A stretch of 10,803 nt of DNA, taken from Syntrophomonadaceae bacterium. GTDB taxonomy: Bacteria > Bacillota > Syntrophomonadia > Syntrophomonadales > Syntrophomonadaceae. This document shows, one piece after another, positions 6,002 through 10,803 of the stretch; position 1 is the stretch's first letter; each line of letters opens with the position of its first letter. The stretch spans positions 1,597 to 12,399 of the forward strand of contig JAQUGU010000027.1 in assembly GCA_028683995.1 (NCBI GenBank), read 5' to 3'. The notes under the pieces were generated by a model. It was not told the DNA's origin, searched no databases, and was given only the letters and a program-made list of their open reading frames with translations. The position numbers and the translations under genes are program-made.

Positions 6002-6330
6002 TGATTGAGGTAAGGATAAACTACCAGGGCAAAGATATAACATCTTTCCAGGTCAAAGGCCATGCTGGTTTTGCCCCTGAAGGGCAGGATATATACTGTG
6101 CCGGAGTATCGGCAGTAGCTCAGACCACTCTCCTGGGACTATGTATAAACCTTAGTATACAACCCGAGTACCGGGTGGAAGAGGGATGGTTGCAGTGCCA
6201 CCTTCCCTCTGGACTAAACCGGGAAGATATGGAAAATGCCCAGATTATACTTTCTACCATGGAAGCAGGAATGCTTTCCATGCAAGAAGCTTATAGTAAT
6301 TTTATAAAACTAGAAGTGAGGAGGTCTTAA
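6001..6330 (+). CDS. prp: Ribosomal processing cysteine protease Prp (YsxB family)
   Basis: A 109-residue member of the YsxB/Prp family. Prp is the cysteine protease that removes the N-terminal extension of ribosomal protein L27 in Firmicutes. The catalytic dyad is visible as His21 in 'VKGHAGF' and Cys33 in 'DIYCAGVSAV', with the usual 11 intervening residues and the conserved glycine-rich neighbourhood. The gene lies between rplU and rpmA, and the L27 encoded downstream carries the matching cleavable N-terminus. ATG 6001 overlaps the rplU stop (TAATG) and has only a weak ribosome binding site, so it probably depends on translational coupling to rplU. Confidence 0.95.
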   Translation: MIEVRINYQGKDITSFQVKGHAGFAPEGQDIYCAGVSAVAQTTLLGLCINLSIQPEYRVEEGWLQCHLPSGLNREDMENAQIILSTMEAGMLSMQEAYSNFIKLEVRRS

Positions 6331-6331
6331 A

Positions 6332-6625
6332 ATGTTTAAATTCGATTTACAGTTATTTGCTCATAAAAAGGGTGTTGGTAGTTCCAGAAACGGAAGAGAC
6401 AGTAAGTCAAAAAGGCTAGGGGTTAAGAGATATGATGGCCAGGTAGTTAGTGCCGGTAATATCCTGGTAAGACAGCGCGGCACCAAAATCCACCCTGGTA
6501 ATAACGTCATGATCGGTGGCGATGATACCCTGTTTGCTATAGTAGATGGAACCGTTAAATATGAGAGAAAAGGCAGAGAAAAGAAGCAGGTCAGCGTTTA
6601 TCCGCTGGACAGTGTTAGCATATAG
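6332..6625 (+). CDS. rpmA: 50S ribosomal protein L27 with Prp-cleavable N-terminal extension
   Basis: A 97-residue L27 (bL27), whose mature N-terminus reaches the peptidyl transferase centre. The first residues, MFKFDLQLF followed by AHKKGVGSS, fit the Firmicutes pro-sequence (M-L/F-x-x-x-L-Q-x-F/L-A). Removal of the first nine residues would leave AHKKG, as in mature E. coli L27. 'GVKRYDGQ' and 'RQRGTKIHPG' are core signatures. GAGGAGGT at 6318-6325, within the end of prp, gives a strong ribosome binding site seven bases before ATG 6332. This matches the high output expected of a ribosomal protein compared with the weakly initiated prp. It is the last gene before a strong terminator. Confidence 0.98.
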   Translation: MFKFDLQLFAHKKGVGSSRNGRDSKSKRLGVKRYDGQVVSAGNILVRQRGTKIHPGNNVMIGGDDTLFAIVDGTVKYERKGREKKQVSVYPLDSVSI

Positions 6626-6653
6626 TCTAAAACTGGATTAAAAGGGTATAGTA

Positions 6654-6684
6654 GGGGAAAGCGGTGCTTTCCCCTTTATTTTTT
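6654..6684 (+). terminator. Strong intrinsic terminator after rpmA
   Basis: GGGGAAAGC (6654-6662) and GCTTTCCCC (6666-6674) form a perfect 9-bp stem with a GGT loop, followed by TTTATTTTTT (6675-6684). This ends the rplU-prp-rpmA unit. A further 9-bp inverted repeat, AGTCTAAAA (6624-6632) and TTTTAGACT (6681-6689), encloses it and includes the last T residues of the tail. Confidence 0.9.
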
Positions 6685-6719
6685 AGACTTACTTTAGTAT
6701 ATTGATGCCACAACAGTAT

Positions 6720-6743
6720 CCCTGGAGCTTTTCGGGGTTTTTT
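6720..6743 (+). terminator. Possible second, weak terminator-like hairpin
   Basis: CCCTG (6720-6724) pairs with CGGGG (6733-6737) through one G-U pair around an 8-base loop, and TTTTTT follows at 6738-6743. The stem is short. It could back up the rpmA terminator or attenuate transcription into the spo0B-like gene. Confidence 0.35.
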
Positions 6744-6751
6744 GCTATTAT
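6723..6751 (+). promoter_or_regulatory. Weak promoter candidate for the spo0B-like/obg unit
   Basis: TATTAT (6746-6751) matches five of six -10 bases; TGGAGC, 17 bases upstream (6723-6728), matches three of six -35 bases. A promoter is expected because a strong terminator lies just upstream, but the site overlaps the weak hairpin and is uncertain. Confidence 0.25.
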
Positions 6752-6774
6752 TAGGTAATGCAGGGGGTAAGCTA

Positions 6775-7230
6775 ATGGAAGCAGAACAGGCGCTGGCTAT
6801 CTTAAGAAGAGTGAGACACGATTTTGGCAACTATTTGCAGGTAATTCTGGGCTATATCGATCTGGACCGGCCTGAACAGGCTAAAAGGTACTTACTTGAT
6901 ATAGTGGAAGAGCTGGCAACCGAGCGAAATATTTTCGAAAGCCTGGATGCAGAAGCAGCCTTGTATTTTTACCAGCAACTGCTAAGGGCTCGTGATTTGG
7001 GCATAATATTGAAATATAGAGAACTTCAGGTTAATTCCTGGACTATATTAAAAATGCAAAACCAGCCTTTTAATACTCTGGCGTCCTTATCGCCGGAGTT
7101 TAATGGTATGGACGATGACCCAATTATATACCTTTCCTTCTTGGAGGGTGGGGCAGGGGTTACCATGTTGTTTGAATGGGAAGAGCCCCGAGCAGGAACG
7201 CTTAAGGTAATTGTCGAGGAGTTGAAATAA
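6775..7230 (+). CDS. Spo0B-like sensor-kinase-type phosphotransferase domain protein
   Basis: A 151-residue protein from ATG 6775, chosen because GGGGG (6763-6767) lies seven bases upstream; an upstream TTG at 6742 lacks one. The N-terminus 'VRHDFGNYLQVILGYIDL' (residues 13-30) matches the Spo0B_a/SpoOB-type helical hairpin, with a candidate phospho-accepting His15 and the H-D-x-x-N-x-L-Q pattern. The C-terminal half is short and shows no ATP-binding N or G boxes, consistent with a phosphotransferase rather than a kinase. Bacillus subtilis Spo0B is longer (about 192 residues) and passes phosphate from Spo0F to Spo0A in sporulation. The position between rpmA and obg is the same as in Bacillus, which supports orthology. 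The stop overlaps the obg start (TAATG). A phosphorelay role is inferred. Confidence 0.75.
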   Translation: MEAEQALAILRRVRHDFGNYLQVILGYIDLDRPEQAKRYLLDIVEELATERNIFESLDAEAALYFYQQLLRARDLGIILKYRELQVNSWTILKMQNQPFNTLASLSPEFNGMDDDPIIYLSFLEGGAGVTMLFEWEEPRAGTLKVIVEELK

Positions 7231-8492
7231 TGTTTGTTGATCATGCCAGGATATACGTGCGCGGCGGAGATGGTGGAAACGGTATAGTAGCATTTCGTCG
7301 GGAAAAATATGTGCCTATGGGCGGTCCTGCCGGAGGCGATGGAGGCAGAGGCGGCAATGTCATATTTATAGCCGATGAAGGTCTCAGCACTCTGATGGAC
7401 TTTAAGTACCGCCGGCATTTCAAGGCTATTCGCGGTGCTCATGGACAGGGGAAAAACATGCACGGTGCGGGGGGCGAGGATTTCACCGTAAAGGTACCGG
7501 TAGGAACGGTAATTCGGGACGATGATAGCGGTGAAGTAATTGCCGACCTTACCAAGAATGGGCAGGAAGTGGTAGTAGCTCGGGGTGGCCGCGGAGGTCG
7601 GGGAAATGCCCGTTTTGCTACCTCTCTCAATAAAGCACCTTCGTTATCTGAAAATGGGGAACCCGGTCAGGAAAGGTGGGTTAAGCTGGAATTAAAACTC
7701 CTGGCTGATGTAGGGTTGGTAGGTTTCCCCAATGCGGGTAAATCCACATTAATCTCGCGTATTTCTGCAGCCCGACCTAAAATAGCGGACTATCCCTTTA
7801 CTACCCTGGTACCCAACCTGGGTGTGGTAATGACCAGGAGTAAAGAATCATTTGTTGTAGCTGATATACCTGGTTTAATTGAAGGTGCCCACCAGGGCTT
7901 GGGACTGGGTCATGAATTCCTGCGTCACATAGAAAGAACCCGGGTCTTGCTTTTTGTACTGGATACTGCTCAGACCGAGGGGCGGGACGTACTAGAGGAT
8001 TACCAGGTATTGCGCCAGGAACTGGAGCTGTACCGGCCTGATTTAATGAAAAGGCCTTTTTTAATTGTAGCCAATAAGATGGACGTCCCTGAGGCCCAGG
8101 CCAACTATGAGCGACTGCGGGCGAAATTTGGCCATCTGGTCCATGCGGTTTCTGCTGTTACTGGTCTGGGAGTCAATGTTCTGGTAGAAGAGACCTTCCG
8201 GCTTGTGCAGTCCGTACCCCGGGATATTGTTGTCAGCGGAGAAGAACCGGTAATGCGGCGCTTTGAGGAAGAAGAAACGTTTAGAATAGAAAGAGTAAAC
8301 GGCGTATTTGAAGTCAGCGGTAAAAGAATCGAAAAACTTCTGGCCATGACTAATTTTGCTACTGATGAAGGTTTGCAGAGATTTCAAAGGATAGCCGAGA
8401 AAATGGGGCTGGAGGAAGCTCTGCGCAGACAGGGGATTAAGCCGGGAGATACTGTAAAAATCAGTGACTTCGAGTTTGAGTATAGCGAATAA
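7230..8492 (+). CDS. obg: GTPase Obg (ObgE/CgtA)
   Basis: A 420-residue essential GTPase linked to 50S subunit maturation, the stringent response and, in Bacillus, sporulation and stress signalling. The glycine-rich Obg fold occupies residues 1-158 (for example 'RGGDGGNG', 'GGPAGGDGGRGGNV', 'RGGRGGRGN'). The G domain has G1 'GFPNAGKST' (165-173), G2 Thr in 'YPFTT' (188-192), G3 'DIPGLIEGA' (212-220), G4 'NKMD' (282-285) and G5 'SAV' (308-310). A C-terminal OCT domain runs from about 345 to the end. ATG 7230 overlaps the spo0B-like stop by one base, with GAGGAG eight bases upstream inside that gene, so the pair is coupled. Length and all motifs are normal. Confidence 0.98.
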   Translation: MFVDHARIYVRGGDGGNGIVAFRREKYVPMGGPAGGDGGRGGNVIFIADEGLSTLMDFKYRRHFKAIRGAHGQGKNMHGAGGEDFTVKVPVGTVIRDDDSGEVIADLTKNGQEVVVARGGRGGRGNARFATSLNKAPSLSENGEPGQERWVKLELKLLADVGLVGFPNAGKSTLISRISAARPKIADYPFTTLVPNLGVVMTRSKESFVVADIPGLIEGAHQGLGLGHEFLRHIERTRVLLFVLDTAQTEGRDVLEDYQVLRQELELYRPDLMKRPFLIVANKMDVPEAQANYERLRAKFGHLVHAVSAVTGLGVNVLVEETFRLVQSVPRDIVVSGEEPVMRRFEEEETFRIERVNGVFEVSGKRIEKLLAMTNFATDEGLQRFQRIAEKMGLEEALRRQGIKPGDTVKISDFEFEYSE

Positions 8493-8508
8493 GCCTGGAG
8501 GTGGGAAA

Positions 8509-9642
8509 TTGAACAGGCGTAAGAATTTAAAGGCCTGTCGCCGGGTAGTAGTTAAAATAGGTACCAGTACCTTAACCTACAGTAATGGCCAGCTTAATTT
8601 ACATAGGATTGAACGTCTGGTGAGAGAATTGGCCGATTTACATAACCGGGGGATGGAGGTTTTACTGGTAAGCTCCGGGGCTATAGGGGTGGGCGCCAGC
8701 CGTATGGGGTATAAGAAGATTCCCCGAACTATGCCGGAAAAACAGGCCCTGGCAGCTATAGGTCAGGGTGCCCTGGTGCAACTCTATGAAAAGCTTTTCT
8801 CCGAATACAATAAAACGGTAGCCCAGGTGCTTTTAACCCGGGGAGATTTGGATGAACGTCTTCGTTATCTGAATGCTACTAATGCCCTTCTGGCCATACT
8901 GGATCTGGGGGTAATTCCTATTATTAACGAAAATGATACCGTGGTGGTAGAGGAAATAAAGTTTGGTGATAATGATACTTTGTCGGCTCTGGTGGCCGGT
9001 ATTGTTGATGCTGATTTACTGATAATTTTATCAGATGTTGATGGGCTATATGATTCCGATCCCCGGGTGAACCGGAACGCTAGTCTTCACACCGAGGTTG
9101 ATGAAATTACCGCAATGATGGAGGAGAGTTCGAAAAACCGGGGCAGCAGCTTTTCCAGCGGGGGAATGCTGACTAAACTGAAAGCGGCCCGTATATGTAT
9201 GGCCGCGGGTATACCTATGATTATTGCCAATAGTGACGGCGAAAATGTTATTCGCCAGATTATGGATGGTAAAGAGATTGGAACCCTGTTTATACCCCGG
9301 GAAGAAAAATTGCAGGCGCGTAAAAAGTGGATAGCCTTTGGTACTTTACCTCAGGGTCAGGTGCTGGTTGACGCTGGTGCCGAAGTCGCTTTATTACAGA
9401 AGGGCAAAAGCTTATTGCCTTCGGGTGTTATTGCAGTTGAGGGGGATTTTGACCGGGGCACGGTGGTTGCTGTAGTTGCGGTGGATGATAAACGGGAAAT
9501 TGCCCGCGGTATGGTTAATTATAGCTCCGATGAAATCAGGTTAATTGCCGGCAAAAAAAGCTCGGAAATAGAAAAGGTCCTGCAGGATAAGGACTACGAT
9601 GAAGTAATCCATCGCAATAATTTATGGGTGGAACACCAGTAG
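8509..9642 (+). CDS. proB: Glutamate 5-kinase with PUA domain
   Basis: A 377-residue enzyme phosphorylating L-glutamate with ATP, the first and feedback-regulated step of proline synthesis. The amino-acid kinase domain (about residues 8-258) shows 'VVVKIGTSTL', 'VSSGAIGVG', 'NENDTV', 'FGDNDTLSALVA', 'LSDVDGLYD' and 'GGMLTKLKAA'. The C-terminal ~100 residues ('GQVLVDAGAEVALLQKGKSLL...VEGDF') are a PUA domain, as in E. coli ProB. The start is TTG 8509, five bases after GGAGGTG (8497-8503). A longer in-frame reading from 8464 would run back into obg and has no binding site. The intergenic gap to obg is 16 bases, so it is probably co-transcribed. proA follows 16 bases after the stop. Confidence 0.96.
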   Translation: MNRRKNLKACRRVVVKIGTSTLTYSNGQLNLHRIERLVRELADLHNRGMEVLLVSSGAIGVGASRMGYKKIPRTMPEKQALAAIGQGALVQLYEKLFSEYNKTVAQVLLTRGDLDERLRYLNATNALLAILDLGVIPIINENDTVVVEEIKFGDNDTLSALVAGIVDADLLIILSDVDGLYDSDPRVNRNASLHTEVDEITAMMEESSKNRGSSFSSGGMLTKLKAARICMAAGIPMIIANSDGENVIRQIMDGKEIGTLFIPREEKLQARKKWIAFGTLPQGQVLVDAGAEVALLQKGKSLLPSGVIAVEGDFDRGTVVAVVAVDDKREIARGMVNYSSDEIRLIAGKKSSEIEKVLQDKDYDEVIHRNNLWVEHQ

Positions 9643-9658
9643 AAAAGGAGAGAGAGGT

Positions 9659-10803
9659 ATGGATAGTAATTTACAGGCACTTATGCTGGAGCAGGGGAGG
9701 AAGGCCCGGGTGGCGGCGCGATACCTGGCTACCGCATCTACCACCATTAAAAATGAGGCCCTGATGGCCATGGCAGATACCTTGGAAACAAATATTCCCG
9801 AACTCTTAAAAGCCAATCAGGTGGATTTAGAAAATGGTCGCGAACAGGGACTGAGCTCAGCCCTGCTCGAACGCTTGACCCTGGATGACTCCCGGGTTAA
9901 GGATATGGCTCAAGGTTTAAGGGAAATCGCAGCCCTGCCCGATCCGGTGGGAGAAGTACTGGGAATGTGGCGCCGGCCTAATGGTCTGGAGGTAGGCCGC
10001 ATTCGCACCCCTATAGGTGTTATTGGTATAATTTACGAGTCTCGTCCCAATGTTACTGCCGATGCTGCCGGGCTATGCCTGAAGGCTGGCAATGCCATTC
10101 TTTTGCGGGGCGGGGAAGAAGCGCTTAATTCCAATCGGGTGATTGCCCGCCTTATAGCGGCTGCAGCGGTTAAATGCGGCATACCGGAGGGGGCTATACA
10201 GCTGGTTGACAGCGAGGATCGGGAAGCGGCTGTATTTATGATGAAGATGAACGACTACCTGGATGTCTTAATTCCCCGTGGGGGTAAGGGATTAAAACAG
10301 GCGGTAATGAATAATGCTACTGTACCATATATCATGACCGGTATGGGCAATTGCCATGTTTACGTGGATGAATATGCTGACCTTGACAAAGCCCCCCCTA
10401 TCGTTTTTAATGCCAAGGTACAGCGGCCTTCAGTATGCAATGCTGTTGAAACCCTGCTGGTTCATGAAGCTGTGGCCGGGGAGTTTCTGCCCGCAATGAT
10501 CAAGGAATTGGAAGAGGCAGGGGTAGAAATACGGGCCTGTGAGCGTAGTCGCAAGATAGTCGGTCATGTAAAGCCTGCTGCTCCCGAGGATTGGGATACG
10601 GAATATCTGGACCTGATTCTGGCAGTGAAAATCGTAGATAGTGTGGAAGAGGCCATAGAGCATATTAATACCCATGGTACCGGCCATAGTGAGGCTATAG
10701 TCAGTCAGGATTACAGTAATGTAAGGCGTTTTATGGCAGCCGTGGATGCAGCTGCAGTTTATGCCAATGCTTCTACTCGCTTTACCGATGGTAATGTTTT
10801 CGG
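9659..10803 (+). CDS. proA: Gamma-glutamyl phosphate reductase, 3' end cut by the window
   Basis: The frame is open from ATG 9659 to the right edge, giving 381 codons of a protein usually about 415-420 residues long. It reduces glutamyl-5-phosphate with NADPH to glutamate semialdehyde, the second proline step, and probably channels ProB's unstable product. Seen are 'RIRTPIGVIGIIYESRPNVT' (about 114-133), the glycine-rich 'LLRGGEEALNSN' (148-159), 'LIPRGGKGL' (204-212) and the active-site Cys260 in 'QRPSVCNAVETLLVH'. AAGGAG at 9645-9650, eight bases upstream, supports the start. No frameshift or stop is seen. Placement after proB is the standard proBA arrangement; the last ~35 residues are outside the window. 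Confidence 0.97.
   Translation, partial: MDSNLQALMLEQGRKARVAARYLATASTTIKNEALMAMADTLETNIPELLKANQVDLENGREQGLSSALLERLTLDDSRVKDMAQGLREIAALPDPVGEVLGMWRRPNGLEVGRIRTPIGVIGIIYESRPNVTADAAGLCLKAGNAILLRGGEEALNSNRVIARLIAAAAVKCGIPEGAIQLVDSEDREAAVFMMKMNDYLDVLIPRGGKGLKQAVMNNATVPYIMTGMGNCHVYVDEYADLDKAPPIVFNAKVQRPSVCNAVETLLVHEAVAGEFLPAMIKELEEAGVEIRACERSRKIVGHVKPAAPEDWDTEYLDLILAVKIVDSVEEAIEHINTHGTGHSEAIVSQDYSNVRRFMAAVDAAAVYANASTRFTDGNVF

Noticed and set aside
6742..6774. TTG 6742 as the start of the spo0B-like gene
   Set aside because: It follows a T-run with no ribosome binding site; ATG 6775 has GGGGG at good spacing.
7026..7630. Minus-strand open frames opposite spo0B-like and obg
   Set aside because: The proline- and serine-rich translations come from reading the glycine-rich Obg fold backwards; they are not genes.
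8464..8508. N-terminal extension of proB into obg
   Set aside because: It has no ribosome binding site and gives a non-family leader; TTG 8509 is well placed behind GGAGGTG.
10430..10687. Minus-strand open frame within proA
   Set aside because: The + strand reads an uninterrupted ProA with its catalytic cysteine, so this is a shadow.
1..10803. CRISPR array, tRNA or rRNA genes
   Set aside because: No regularly spaced repeats of suitable length and no tRNA or rRNA signature were seen on either strand.

Overview
The window looks like a chromosome segment from a low-to-mid GC Gram-positive bacterium of the Firmicutes, most likely a clostridial (Syntrophomonas/Peptococcaceae-like) spore former. 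The grounds are the gene order rng-rplU-prp-rpmA-(spo0B-like)-obg-proB-proA, the strong GGAGG ribosome binding sites, the L27 N-terminal pro-sequence with its Prp protease, and a Spo0B-type phosphotransferase domain directly in front of obg, as in Bacillus. The genus assignment is inference. All recognised genes are on the + strand.

Region 1 (1-1550) is accessory. It holds the 3' end of a DUF1643 gene cut by the window edge, a hairpin terminator candidate over its stop codon, and a stand-alone 217-residue von Willebrand A (vWA) protein with a complete MIDAS metal site. About 500 bases without an intact gene follow. That stretch contains the C-terminal remnant of a GNAT acetyltransferase broken by one in-frame TAA, smaller unrecognised remnants, and a good intrinsic terminator (1484-1522) that insulates the next operon.

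Region 2 (1530-5511) has a putative promoter and then three tightly packed genes: a radical SAM protein of the TIGR03960 type, its separately encoded partner of the TIGR03936/DUF2344 type (overlapping by 17 bases), and an RNase E/G family ribonuclease. The radical SAM gene probably starts at GTG 1568 and the other two at TTG codons.

Region 3 (5512-6690) is the ribosomal protein L21/L27 operon: an AT-rich promoter region, a structured leader resembling the L21 autoregulatory leader, rplU, the Prp protease gene and rpmA. It closes with a strong intrinsic terminator nested inside a second inverted repeat. Prp lies between its presumed substrate L27 and L21, and L27 carries the expected cleavable N-terminus.

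Region 4 (6738-10803) holds a short Spo0B-like gene overlapping obg by one base, then proB (glutamate 5-kinase with PUA domain) and proA (glutamyl-5-phosphate reductase, cut by the right edge), which give the first two steps of proline synthesis. The most interesting items are the uncharacterised radical SAM pair next to RNase G, with an extra C-terminal cysteine cluster, and the shortened Spo0B-like protein. I see no CRISPR array, insertion sequence, tRNA or rRNA.
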